Positions 10,001 to 17,166 of a stretch of 64,000 nt of DNA are shown in pieces. Source of the stretch: Fibrisoma montanum (GTDB lineage: Bacteria; Bacteroidota; Bacteroidia; Cytophagales; Spirosomataceae). The translations under genes were made by a program, and so were the position numbers. Position 1 is the first letter of the stretch, and every line of letters begins with the position of its first letter. The DNA is taken from NCBI RefSeq assembly GCF_003583365.1, contig NZ_QXED01000016.1:1-64000 (forward strand), read 5' to 3'. The notes under the pieces were generated by a model. The model was not told the origin of the DNA. It saw nothing but the letters and a program-made list of their open reading frames with translations, and made no database searches.

Positions 10001-10552
10001 ATGTGGGGCATCACCCTGGCCGCGGAGCAACAGGCCGAAGTAGCCGCCCGCTTCATCGCCGGGGATGTTACGCAGCCGTATCAGGGCAGCGTTTCCATGA
10101 ATATCCTCAAAATGGAAGGGCTGCACCTGTGTAGCATTGGCCTGGCCGAAACGCCTGAAAATGATTCTCGCTACGAGGAGATTGTCTTCATCGATAAGGC
10201 GAAGCGTTACTACAAGAAGTGCATCGTTCATCAGGACAGGCTGGTGGGTGCTATACTGGTCGGCGACAAGAATGAGTTTCAGGAGTTTCGGGAGTTGATT
10301 GCCAACAGCATTGAGCTTTCCGAAAAACGTCTGCAACTGCTGAGAGCCAGCAAAAAAGTTGACCCGGTTGAGGGAAAGCTGGTATGTTCCTGCAACAATG
10401 TGGGACAGGGCAATCTGGAGCGGGCCATTCAGTCCGGATGCACCGATTTTCAGCAACTCTGTCAGAAAACCGGTGCGGGTACCGGCTGTGGTTCCTGCCG
10501 ACCGGAAGTCAGGAGTATTCTTTTGTCAATGATTGAATGGGTGAATGATTGA
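7016..10552 (+). CDS. nasA: assimilatory nitrate reductase fused to a NirB-like NAD(P)H/FAD reductase module
   Basis: Reduces nitrate to nitrite in the cytoplasm. The first ~680 residues are a molybdopterin bis-MGD oxidoreductase: a [4Fe-4S] site with Cys7, Cys10, Cys14 and Cys42 and a likely Mo-ligand Cys136 (RLCMSS). After a molydopterin-binding C-terminal domain (about 585-700) comes a second unit resembling the front half of NirB: an FAD site near 715 (GTGSAGLGF), an NAD site near 865 (GGGLLGLE), and a BFD [2Fe-2S] domain (CSC near 1123, GCGSC near the end). At 1178 residues it is much longer than plain NasA (700-900). A glycine-rich insert (residues about 538-549) is coded by a G-rich repeat. 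The stop TGA lies in a long palindrome shared with the next gene. Confidence 0.93.
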   Translation: MIHQTTCCYCGVGCGIVVRQEPNGRLTVEGDKEHPSNRGMLCSKGMNLHYTVMDQSDRLLYPQMRLNRSMPLQRVSWDTALERTAAVFRTLIQKYGPDSVAFYVSGQCLTEEYYLVNKLIKGFIGSNNIDTNSRLCMSSAVVGYKLSLGEDSVPVCYDDIEEADVFYVQGANPAWCHPIIWRRIEAHKAANPHVKIICVDPRRTDTARSSDLHLPIRPGTDIVLNNAIGRLLIEKGYIDDEFIVDHTDGFTAYREQVMQRTIDEAADICGINADDMHVAADWIGRSKGFLSLWTMGLNQSVVGVNKNLSLINLHLITGRIGKPGNGPFSLTGQPNAMGGREVGGLANVLPAHRDVTNAAHRAEVEAFWNSPVKIADKPGLTATEMFDALADDRLKAIWIINTNPLVSLPDLNAAENALKKARYVVVQDVSSRADTVAFADVVLPAAAWLEKEGTMTNAERRITYLPKVLNAPGEALPDAEIIWRFAQKMGFADAFSYNTAAEVYLEYTQITAGTNVDVTGVSYELLKAKRSVQWPYPAGGRGQGAGSGETGTKRLFTDQTFYTTNQRAQLHAVPDGNNSEPTDENFPLVLTTGRIRDQWHTMTKTGRVAKLNQHAPQPFLQIHPKDASDRGIQDGQLVEVKGRRGEVRVKAQITEDVRPGLCFLPMHWGKFLNSNLGRANNLTNALIDPRSKEPDFKFSAVEVTPYRKPVEKIIIIGTGSAGLGFINAYRRLNELDQIHVFSKEMYPFYNRVLLPDYISGAQSWEQLVRLREEQFDEANITVHKGVSVVHIDRKNKIVTDSNGVEHAYDKLLLGMGSSAFMPKGVPRLPGIFNMRSRLDADSLLPFLKPSGAKAERPTAVVVGGGLLGLELAASLRQMDINVTVVQRSSRLMERQLDPLASELLYQELVERGLTIHFNDEVQTFRGNECVEGIQLKSGRSIACQVVVVAIGTVPTIELARDAGLECNRGVVVNDYLQTSDPSIFAAGEIAQWRGQMWGITLAAEQQAEVAARFIAGDVTQPYQGSVSMNILKMEGLHLCSIGLAETPENDSRYEEIVFIDKAKRYYKKCIVHQDRLVGAILVGDKNEFQEFRELIANSIELSEKRLQLLRASKKVDPVEGKLVCSCNNVGQGNLERAIQSGCTDFQQLCQKTGAGTGCGSCRPEVRSILLSMIEWVND
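8628..8661. repeat. G-rich repeat (GGGGCAGG words) inside nasA
   Basis: A run of GGGGCAGG/GGGGCAAG words is read through in frame as a Gly/Arg/Gln linker. It falls in the gap between the catalytic and C-terminal molybdopterin domains, where an insert would be tolerated. Only one arm is present, with no complementary C-rich arm nearby. Confidence 0.6.
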
Positions 10553-10624
10553 GTGATTGACTTAATCAACAGCCGCGCCCGATTGTCAAATTCAATCATT
10601 CAATCATTCACCAATTCAATCATT
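10528..10624. repeat. 33-bp inverted repeat spanning the nasA stop and the next gene's start region
   Basis: Arms 10528-10560 and 10592-10624 are complementary with only two mismatches; the loop is 31 bases. They are built from the words AATGATTGA and GGTGAATG. The left arm codes for the last residues of NasA and contains its TGA (10550-10552); the right arm ends 3 bases before the ATG at 10628. The whole element is open in the nasA frame apart from that one stop. Confidence 0.85.
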
Positions 10625-10627
10625 CCC

Positions 10628-12091
10628 ATGCGCGATTACTATACCCTCAAAATCAACCTTCCGGCGGGCATCGTGTCGCCCGGCGCGTTGCAGCAGGTGT
10701 TGACACTGGCTCGCGAGGCTAAAGTCAGGAACGTACGGTTCGGTGCCCGTCAGCAGTTACTGATGACGGTGCATTACGAGGACATGCGCTTTCTGGAAAA
10801 GGACTTGAAAACGCACCGAATCAATTACGAACTGAACACGGACCAGTTTCCAAACATCATCAGTTCGTATTGCGGGGAGGAAGTGTTTCGCACCGGCGAC
10901 TGGTTGCAGGAAAGCGAATACCATACGGTGCTTGACTATTTCGATTACCAGCCGCGCTTGAAAATAAACCTGTCGGATTCAAACCAGAGCTTTACGCCGT
11001 TCTTCACCGGCAACCTCAACTTCATTGCCTCGCCGGAGCCGCACTTCTGGTACCTCTACGTCCGGCCGAAGCAGAGCAATACCGTGTTTCGGTGGCGCGA
11101 TTTGATTTACACCAACGACATTGGTCGACTGGCGAAAGCCGTGGAAGACGCCATGCTGGAGGATGGACATAACGGTGAAGATGAGTTGTACAATGCTGTT
11201 ACGCAGGGTCGAACGTACATTTCGCAACCGGCGACCGGCGAGGTTGAACTACCCGAGTTTTCGCTGCCGTATTACGAAGGGTTCAACCGGTACGGACACC
11301 GCTCGTGGCTGGGTCTGTACCGACGGGATGAACAGTTTTCGATTCCGTTCCTGCTGGATATCTGCGCCTTATGCCTGGCAACCCGCATCGGTGAAATTTG
11401 TGTAACGCCCTGGAAATCGCTTATCATTAAAGGTATTGAAGAAAAAGACCGGCCTAAATGGTCGTATGTACTGGGCAGGCACAACATCAACGTCCGGCAT
11501 GCGGCCAACGAACTGGCCTGGCAAACCGAAGACGATACCGACGAGGGCACTCACCTTAAGAACTTCGTTATCCGGTTCTTCGAGAAGAATGATACGCGCA
11601 CCTTTGGCCTTTGCTTCGGCGTGCAGACCCGCCCAAAATCGGAGGTGTTCGGCTCAATTCTCATCCGCAAACGGCCGCTCCTGCAAATTGGGCAGTTGGC
11701 CTTGTTCAGCGTGTACGACCTGTATTTCACCGAAAATTTCAATCCGAACAGCCGGACGTACCACCGCTTCGATAAGGGTTTGCTTAAAATTCACCTGCCC
11801 GCCCAAATCGACCGTTTATGCCGGAAGTTCAGTGCCCGCCGGTTGCAGGAGAGTCCCGAACCGGCGCGACCGGAAACCGACCAGTCCGACCCTACCGACC
11901 TAGCAACGGGCAGCGTGCATCAGTGCCCGCACTGCCTCACCGTCTATGATGAGCAATACGGCGACTTGTTGCAGCACATTCCGGTGGGCGTTCCGTTCAA
12001 CGACCTGCCCGACAAGTACGCCTGCCCAACCTGCGATGCATCAAAGCAGGACTTTGTAGAGATTCAGTTATCAACCAGCCTGTCTCAATAA
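10628..12091 (+). CDS. rubredoxin domain on a degenerate nitrite/sulfite-reductase scaffold
   Basis: A cytoplasmic protein of 487 residues. The ATG at 10628 starts directly at the conserved domain; the longer frame would only add repeat-coded residues. The front part looks like a nitrite/sulfite-reductase ferredoxin-like half-domain (LPAGIVSPGALQQVLTLA, NVRFGARQQLLMT). Where NirB has C-x5-C and C-x3-C for the cluster and siroheme, this protein keeps only Cys82 (SSYCGEEVF) and has LSDSNQSF in place of the second pair. The C-terminus is a rubredoxin with CPHC near 432 and CPTC near 466. I infer an electron carrier or assembly partner for the nitrate reductase rather than a reductase. It is probably cotranscribed with nasA. 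Confidence 0.8.
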   Translation: MRDYYTLKINLPAGIVSPGALQQVLTLAREAKVRNVRFGARQQLLMTVHYEDMRFLEKDLKTHRINYELNTDQFPNIISSYCGEEVFRTGDWLQESEYHTVLDYFDYQPRLKINLSDSNQSFTPFFTGNLNFIASPEPHFWYLYVRPKQSNTVFRWRDLIYTNDIGRLAKAVEDAMLEDGHNGEDELYNAVTQGRTYISQPATGEVELPEFSLPYYEGFNRYGHRSWLGLYRRDEQFSIPFLLDICALCLATRIGEICVTPWKSLIIKGIEEKDRPKWSYVLGRHNINVRHAANELAWQTEDDTDEGTHLKNFVIRFFEKNDTRTFGLCFGVQTRPKSEVFGSILIRKRPLLQIGQLALFSVYDLYFTENFNPNSRTYHRFDKGLLKIHLPAQIDRLCRKFSARRLQESPEPARPETDQSDPTDLATGSVHQCPHCLTVYDEQYGDLLQHIPVGVPFNDLPDKYACPTCDASKQDFVEIQLSTSLSQ

Positions 12092-12098
12092 AAAGCCG

Positions 12099-12569
12099 AT
12101 GATACCCGTAGCTGTAGATACCGTTTTTTTCGCGTTTGAAAGCGATTTTGTTGTGTCGCTCCGCTGCATTCCCATGATCGTCCGCTACAAGCTCGACACC
12201 TGCGGCATCAAGTTGAAATTACCCGAATGGGTAAAACTGAATCTGGCCGAAAAAGATGAACTGGCGACCCGACCGTGCTGCACCGCAGCCGACATTGTCG
12301 CTTATCGAACGTACCTGAGCCGGTTAGTGCAGGACCGTTGCGGTCACCCGGCCAGTGAACTCGGTGCGGTCGATGCGGTCTGGGATCATTTACGTGACGT
12401 TCCCGATGACATACAGCAGAAAGCGCGGGAATGGCACCGCCCTCCCCTCACGCTTCAGCAATGGATTGACCTCGATACGTTGCAGCGATTTGCCCTCGTC
12501 AAACTGAGCCGTTCAGGCCACGAAGGGCGTAACTTTCCGCGGGCGCTCGATGAGTTTGGTCTTTCCTGA
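12099..12569 (+). CDS. nitrate reductase associated protein (PF09655 family)
   Basis: A small soluble protein of 156 residues that starts 7 bases after the rubredoxin gene, so it is surely in the same operon. The conserved elements of the family are present: FAFESDFVVSLRCIPMIVRY, then KLDTCGIKLKL, and the C-terminal RFALVKLSRSGHE with an EFGL end. The family is known mainly from cyanobacteria beside nitrate reductase genes, and its molecular function is not settled. Its presence supports assimilatory, not respiratory, use of nitrate. Confidence 0.9.
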   Translation: MIPVAVDTVFFAFESDFVVSLRCIPMIVRYKLDTCGIKLKLPEWVKLNLAEKDELATRPCCTAADIVAYRTYLSRLVQDRCGHPASELGAVDAVWDHLRDVPDDIQQKAREWHRPPLTLQQWIDLDTLQRFALVKLSRSGHEGRNFPRALDEFGLS

Positions 12570-13523
12570 TCAGCCCGCCGACTCATTCACCTGTCGTAAC
12601 TGCCGAACCAGCACTTCATTGATCCGGACGTAGCTCTCGTGCGTCCAGCCCGCTACGTGGGGCGTCAGAATGACGCGGTCCGACTGGCGGAGGTAGTCGA
12701 AAGCAGCCTGCTGAGCAGGAGTCAGTTTAGCCAGTTTCTCGTTTTCCAGTACATCCAGTCCCGCCCCCCGGATCTTGCCCGAATCCAGGCCGCGTACGAC
12801 GGCTTCCAGCGACACAATTTCCCCCCGGGCGATGTTCAGCAGATAAAACGGCCGGGCTGCCTGCGCAATGAACGTATCGTTGACCAGATAGCGGGTATCG
12901 TCGGTAAGAGGAATATGCAGGCTGATTACATCCGCTTCGGTCATGATTTGTTCCAGGCCCACCTCCTCAGCAAATGCATCGCCGTAGCTGGTCAGGTACC
13001 TGTCGTAACACAGCACCCGGCACCCAAACCCACTCAGTCGGCGGGCAGTGGCCCGGCCGTTGTTGCCGTATCCAACGATCCCGACGGTGAGACTGCCCAG
13101 CTCGTAGCCCCGGTTGCCTTCGCGGTCCCAGATGCCCTGCCGTACTTCCCGATCGGCCCTGGCAATGTTGGCCAGCAGTCCCAGCAGCAGCCCCACGGTA
13201 TGTTCAGCCACGGCGTCGCGATTCCCTTCGCCCGCATGGAATACATGTATGCCCCGCCGTTCAACGGCCTCCAGATCGATCAGGTCCAGACCTGCCCCGG
13301 CGCGGCCGATAAATCGCAGCTGGGGAGCATGGCTGAGCAGTTCCTCATCCACCGTGGTTTTACTGCGGATAATCAGCCCATCAAAGGGAACAATGGTTTC
13401 GATCAGTGCAGCCCGCGTGATTTTCGGTTGATAATCATAGGTAAAGCCCGCATCGTCGAGCATGGTAAACAGCGAAGGGTGCATCTCATCGGCGATGAGA
13501 ATAGTAGAGCGATTCTTAGACAT
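12570..13523 (-). CDS. D-isomer-specific 2-hydroxyacid dehydrogenase
   Basis: An NAD-dependent dehydrogenase of 317 residues, in the size range of SerA-like and GhrB-like enzymes without an ACT domain. The NAD site is GYGNNG near residue 150; the substrate arginine is in NIARGEIV near 232, and the catalytic histidine is in TPHVAGWTHES near 290. The true substrate (phosphoglycerate, glyoxylate or another 2-oxo acid) cannot be told from sequence. It is convergent with the nitrate operon, abutting its last gene with no spacer, and so appears unrelated to it. Confidence 0.88.
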   Translation of the reverse strand: MSKNRSTILIADEMHPSLFTMLDDAGFTYDYQPKITRAALIETIVPFDGLIIRSKTTVDEELLSHAPQLRFIGRAGAGLDLIDLEAVERRGIHVFHAGEGNRDAVAEHTVGLLLGLLANIARADREVRQGIWDREGNRGYELGSLTVGIVGYGNNGRATARRLSGFGCRVLCYDRYLTSYGDAFAEEVGLEQIMTEADVISLHIPLTDDTRYLVNDTFIAQAARPFYLLNIARGEIVSLEAVVRGLDSGKIRGAGLDVLENEKLAKLTPAQQAAFDYLRQSDRVILTPHVAGWTHESYVRINEVLVRQLRQVNESAG

Positions 13524-13646
13524 CCGTTGGTTTTCGTAACTTGCAGCAGTTTTAGACGCCGGGCTGCGGACGGTTGATCCCTGAATTCGGTTCAGCGTTG
13601 CGTTCTCAGCGTCTTTTCAAATCATTGGCGAAACTAACAAAAGTAG

Positions 13647-14918
13647 ATGGAACAACGCCAACCGGATCACGGCAACGACAGCCCGAACGATCAGTCAGGT
13701 AACCCGCAGGCCAAAGGACAGCGTCAACCCGAGAATCGGGCGAACGGACAGCGTCAGCCCAACGGCCGCGACAAAGGCGCACAGCGCGATCGGGAACCGG
13801 GTGAACCAAACGGGCAATCCGGACAAAAGGAAGAGCGGCCGGGACAAGCCCCCGAAAAACCGGCGGCTGATCGGCTGGTGATTGGCATTACGCTCGGCGA
13901 CTACAACGGCATTGGTCCGGAAGTTATTCTGAAAGCCCTGCAATACAACCGCCTGCAGAAACTCTGCACACCGGTGATCTACGGATCGATGCGGGTACTG
14001 AACCGGTACCGTAACCTGCTCAACTTCAAGGACTGGAATCTCAACGGGGCTCCGCACATCGGTCAGATCAGTCATAAGCTCACGAACGTCATTACCTGCT
14101 GGCCCGATCAGAATCAGGATATTCAGCCGGGGCACGTAACCCCCGAAGCCGGTCAGGCCGCCCTGGCGTGTCTGCGACGGGCCGTTGAGGACATGAAAGC
14201 CGGCAAACTGGATGCGCTCGTAACGGCTCCGATCAATAAGTACAACATTCAGTCGGAGGAGTTTAAGTTTCCGGGGCATACCGAGTATCTGGCGGAGGAG
14301 TTTGGTGTGGCCGATAACCTTATGTTCATGGTCAGCGAAACGCTGCGGGTGGGCGTTGTGACGGGCCATGTCCCCCTGGGCCGCGTTCGGCAGAACGTAA
14401 CCCGCGAACGGATTCAGCAGAAACTGGACCTGATGATGCAGTCGCTGAAGCAGGACTTCGGTATTCAGAAACCCCGGATCGCCGTCCTTGGCCTGAACCC
14501 GCACGCGGGTGAAGCGGGACTGTTGGGCAACGAAGAACTGGAGATTATTACGCCCCTGCTTGATGAGCTGCGCAACAAAGGACAGTTGGTTCTTGGCCCC
14601 TTTGCGGCCGATGGCTTCTTCGGTACACGGGCCTACAAAAGCTTCGATGCGGTGTTGGCTATGTATCACGACCAGGGGCTGATTCCGTTCAAATCCATTG
14701 CGTTTGAGGAAGGCGTTAATTTCACGGCCGGTATGCCCGTGGTTCGCACCTCGCCCGACCACGGCACCGCCTACGACATTGCGGGTAAGGACCGGGCCGA
14801 CGAAACGTCCATGCTTCAGGCTATTTACACAGCCATCGACGTGGCCCGTCGGCGGAAAGAATACGCAGAACTTGAAGCCAACGCGCTGGTGGTTAAACAC
14901 CCCGCGGAAAATAGATAG
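13647..14918 (+). CDS. pdxA: 4-hydroxythreonine-4-phosphate dehydrogenase with a disordered N-terminal extension
   Basis: Oxidises 4-phosphohydroxy-L-threonine in the DXP-dependent pyridoxal phosphate pathway. The enzyme proper begins near residue 77 (LVIGITLGDYNGIGPEVI) and continues with family motifs including PGHTEYLAEEFG and, near the end, HDQGLIPFKS and RTSPDHGTAYDIAG. The usual length is about 330; this is 423 because of about 75 residues made almost only of Q, P, G, N, R, D, E and K, likely disordered. A GTG at the start of the conserved domain could serve instead, so the extension may not be translated. The TAG stop is followed at once by an open frame leading into yicC. Confidence 0.9.
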   Translation: MEQRQPDHGNDSPNDQSGNPQAKGQRQPENRANGQRQPNGRDKGAQRDREPGEPNGQSGQKEERPGQAPEKPAADRLVIGITLGDYNGIGPEVILKALQYNRLQKLCTPVIYGSMRVLNRYRNLLNFKDWNLNGAPHIGQISHKLTNVITCWPDQNQDIQPGHVTPEAGQAALACLRRAVEDMKAGKLDALVTAPINKYNIQSEEFKFPGHTEYLAEEFGVADNLMFMVSETLRVGVVTGHVPLGRVRQNVTRERIQQKLDLMMQSLKQDFGIQKPRIAVLGLNPHAGEAGLLGNEELEIITPLLDELRNKGQLVLGPFAADGFFGTRAYKSFDAVLAMYHDQGLIPFKSIAFEEGVNFTAGMPVVRTSPDHGTAYDIAGKDRADETSMLQAIYTAIDVARRRKEYAELEANALVVKHPAENR

Positions 14919-14935
14919 ATGGTTTCCGGTATTCA

Positions 14936-15023
14936 GTTTACGGTAGCTGGGGCTAACCTCGAGCGCGCTACCAAACACCGTAAACCACAAACCACAAACC
15001 GACTACCAAAAAACTACAAACGA
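14936..15023. repeat. word-type repeat between pdxA and yicC
   Basis: GTTTACGG (14936-14943) pairs with CCGTAAAC (14978-14985), and an inner GGTAGC/GCTACC pair strengthens the stem. Direct copies of AAACCACA and AACTACAAAC words follow up to the yicC start. The words match those at 3714-3757 and 40474-40522. The whole stretch is open in the frame shared by pdxA and yicC. Confidence 0.6.
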
Positions 15024-15911
15024 ATGCTCAAATCAATGACTGGCTTCGGCAACGCGACCGTAGAGGCCAATGGTCTGTCGGTAACGGCGGAAGTCAAGAC
15101 GCTGAATTCAAAGTTTCTGGATATCTACTGCCGCATTCCCCGGCAGTTTTCCGATAAAGAAATTGAACTCCGCAGCCTGCTGACCCAGCAACTGGAGCGC
15201 GGGAAAGTGGAACTAGCCCTGAACCTGACCCGAACCCAAGCGGTCCGGCCGGGTGTCACCATCAATCGCCCGCTGGTTGCGGCCTACGTCAGTGATTTGA
15301 AAGAAACCGCCAACGGGCTGCTCATGAGCGTTTCCGACAGTGACGTACTGCAATTGGCGCTCCAGCAGCCCAACGCGTACCTGACCGAATCGGCTGACCC
15401 AACGGCCGACGCCGATGACTGGGCTACGGTGCTGGCGGCCGTGCAGGAGGCCGTTCGGCGGTGCGCCGAGTTTCGGCGGCAGGACGGCGCGGTGCTGGAA
15501 AATAAATTCCAGGAATACATCCAGACGATCAGCGACCGGCTCACCGACATTGAAGAGCAGGACGTTCGACGGATTCCGGCCGTTCGCGAACGGATGCGCA
15601 ACGCCGTACTCGACCTGCTCGGCAACGAGAACTTCGACCAGAACCGCTTTGAGCAGGAACTGGTGTACTACATCGAAAAATTCGATATCTCTGAAGAGAA
15701 GGTGAGGCTGCGCAACCACCTGACGTATTTCCTGGAAGTACTCGCGACGGAAGAAGCCAACGGCAAAAAACTCAATTTCATCTCGCAGGAAATCGGCCGC
15801 GAAATCAACACCATCGGCTCCAAAGCCAACGACGCGACCATCCAGCGGTACGTTGTTCAGATGAAGGATGAACTGGAGAAGATTAAGGAACAAACGATGA
15901 ATGTAATCTAG
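15024..15911 (+). CDS. yicC: YicC family endoribonuclease
   Basis: A cytoplasmic protein of 295 residues, the normal YicC length. The ATG at 15024 is chosen because MLKSMTGFGNATVEANG is the conserved N-terminus (family form MxxSMTGFG). The C-terminal DUF1732 half has KLNFISQEIGREINTIGSKAND and ends in the usual LEKIKEQTMNVI. YicC proteins are reported as stress-linked endoribonucleases acting on RNA hairpins and small RNAs. The upstream frame is open back to the pdxA stop, but those residues are repeat-coded and not expected in the product. Confidence 0.93.
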   Translation: MLKSMTGFGNATVEANGLSVTAEVKTLNSKFLDIYCRIPRQFSDKEIELRSLLTQQLERGKVELALNLTRTQAVRPGVTINRPLVAAYVSDLKETANGLLMSVSDSDVLQLALQQPNAYLTESADPTADADDWATVLAAVQEAVRRCAEFRRQDGAVLENKFQEYIQTISDRLTDIEEQDVRRIPAVRERMRNAVLDLLGNENFDQNRFEQELVYYIEKFDISEEKVRLRNHLTYFLEVLATEEANGKKLNFISQEIGREINTIGSKANDATIQRYVVQMKDELEKIKEQTMNVI

Positions 15912-15919
15912 CCTTTCTC

Positions 15920-16294
15920 CTACCGTCGACGTACCCCGGTAAGCTGAAATCTGTACGCTTTATAGGCCGGCTCGGGCACGTCGGTGGGGCCGGCCGTGTT
16001 GACCTGCATCAGCTCGTTCGTCCGCGTTCCGCTGAAAACCACCGGCAACTGGTTATCGGCGTACGCGGACGGAATGGCGGCTACCTTTAACGAATCGGGC
16101 ATATTGACCACAAACATCCGGGCGGCTTCACCCCCGGTTTCGGTTTGCAGTACGTACTGCACGCAGCCCCGCGAACACACCACCAGTTCTATAACGCCCG
16201 GCTCGTCCGTAAACGAAGTAGGCAACGCTGTGTCAGGCCGGCAGGCTGCCCATAGCGGGCTCAGCAGAAGTAATTGATAAGCAAGTCGTTTCAT
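15920..16294 (-). CDS. small putative lipoprotein of unknown function
   Basis: The 124-residue product starts MKRLAYQLLLLSPLWAAC, a signal peptide ending in a plausible lipobox with Cys18, so it is probably anchored to a membrane on the periplasmic side. The rest is mostly beta-strand-like with three further cysteines (two in VVCSRGC). I recognise no family. It is convergent with yicC, 8 bases apart. Confidence 0.65.
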   Translation of the reverse strand: MKRLAYQLLLLSPLWAACRPDTALPTSFTDEPGVIELVVCSRGCVQYVLQTETGGEAARMFVVNMPDSLKVAAIPSAYADNQLPVVFSGTRTNELMQVNTAGPTDVPEPAYKAYRFQLTGVRRR

Positions 16295-16410
16295 AACGCA
16301 TCCATTGTTTCCCGGTTTCTTTTTATAACCCCACCCCTATCCGTTTGTTTATTGAATCAGTAGCCTGCCGTTTGGCGGGTGCCGGCACATTCAGTGCCTG
16401 ACCTCGGCAC

Positions 16411-16439
16411 AAAAAAGCCCTCCCCAAACGGAGAGGGCC
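16411..16439 (-). other. terminator-like hairpin read on the minus strand
   Basis: On the minus strand, GGCCCTCTCCG and the complementary GGAGGGC form a short stem followed by six T (16416-16411). No minus-strand gene feeds it directly; the next minus gene begins beyond the glycosylase gene at 17451. It stands before a plus-strand gene, as the hairpin at 3797 does. Confidence 0.4.
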
Positions 16440-16496
16440 AACGTACATAGGTTAGTCACTAAAAGTCCTGTTGTTTACGATTCTCCTACATTTTAC

Positions 16497-17159
16497 ATGC
16501 TCAGACCGCTTCAGACGAATTCATCCCGCATTCCAACGGCTTTCTATGAACAGCACGACACCCTGACGCTCGCCCGGCTGCTGCTCGGCTGTGAACTGGT
16601 GCATGACTCGCCGGAGGGCCTAACGGCGGGCGTCATCGTTGAGACGGAAGGCTACCTGACCGGCGATCCGGCCTGCCACGCGTACCGGCGACCAACCCCG
16701 CGAAACGCGGCCATGTTTGGTCCGGCCGGAACGCTCTACGTGTACCAGATTTATAATCACTACAACTGCGTCAACATCGTAACCGGCCCAGAAGGCGTTG
16801 GCGAAGCCGTTCTGATCCGGGCGCTCGAACCAACCGAAGGCATCGACCTGATGGGTGTCCGCCGAAACGAAGCATTCAGGACTGGCTTTGCGCGGTACCG
16901 GAACAATACCATTGACCCCACCACCCCGGCCGGTTTCCGAAACCTCTGCAACGGGCCGGGCAAACTGGTGATTGCCATGGGGATCAGCCGCCAGGAACAC
17001 AATTTCGCGTCGCTCACGACCGGTCCTATTTTTGTGCGGGCCGCCGAGCCGCTGCCCGATTCCGATGTTGTAACGACCACCCGCATCGGCATTACGCAGG
17101 GCGTTGACCTGCCGTACCGGTTCTACCTGCGCGGCAATCGGTTTGTGAGCAAGTGGTGA
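16497..17159 (+). CDS. DNA-3-methyladenine glycosylase (AAG/MPG family)
   Basis: Removes alkylated purines such as 3-methyladenine from DNA, the first step of base excision repair. At 220 residues it fits the family (about 190-230). Family motifs seen are LARLLLGCELVH near the start, the catalytic EGYLTGDPACHAYRRPTPRN with its general-base glutamate, and GTLYVYQIYNHYNCVN, which carries the base-flipping tyrosine. Towards the end are RNLCNGPGKLVIAMGI and a final YRFYLRGNRFVSK. It appears to stand alone. Confidence 0.93.
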   Translation: MLRPLQTNSSRIPTAFYEQHDTLTLARLLLGCELVHDSPEGLTAGVIVETEGYLTGDPACHAYRRPTPRNAAMFGPAGTLYVYQIYNHYNCVNIVTGPEGVGEAVLIRALEPTEGIDLMGVRRNEAFRTGFARYRNNTIDPTTPAGFRNLCNGPGKLVIAMGISRQEHNFASLTTGPIFVRAAEPLPDSDVVTTTRIGITQGVDLPYRFYLRGNRFVSKW

Positions 17160-17166
17160 CGAAAAC

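Noticed and set aside
156-12569. Denitrification or respiratory nitrate reduction
   Set aside because: No NarGHI, NapAB, NirS/NirK or Nor genes; siroheme NirB, NasA and the nitrate-reductase-associated protein point to assimilation.
13695-14990. Long minus-strand frame opposite pdxA (431 codons)
   Set aside because: It mirrors a clear pdxA gene; such antisense frames are common in GC-rich DNA and its product has no domain-like segments.
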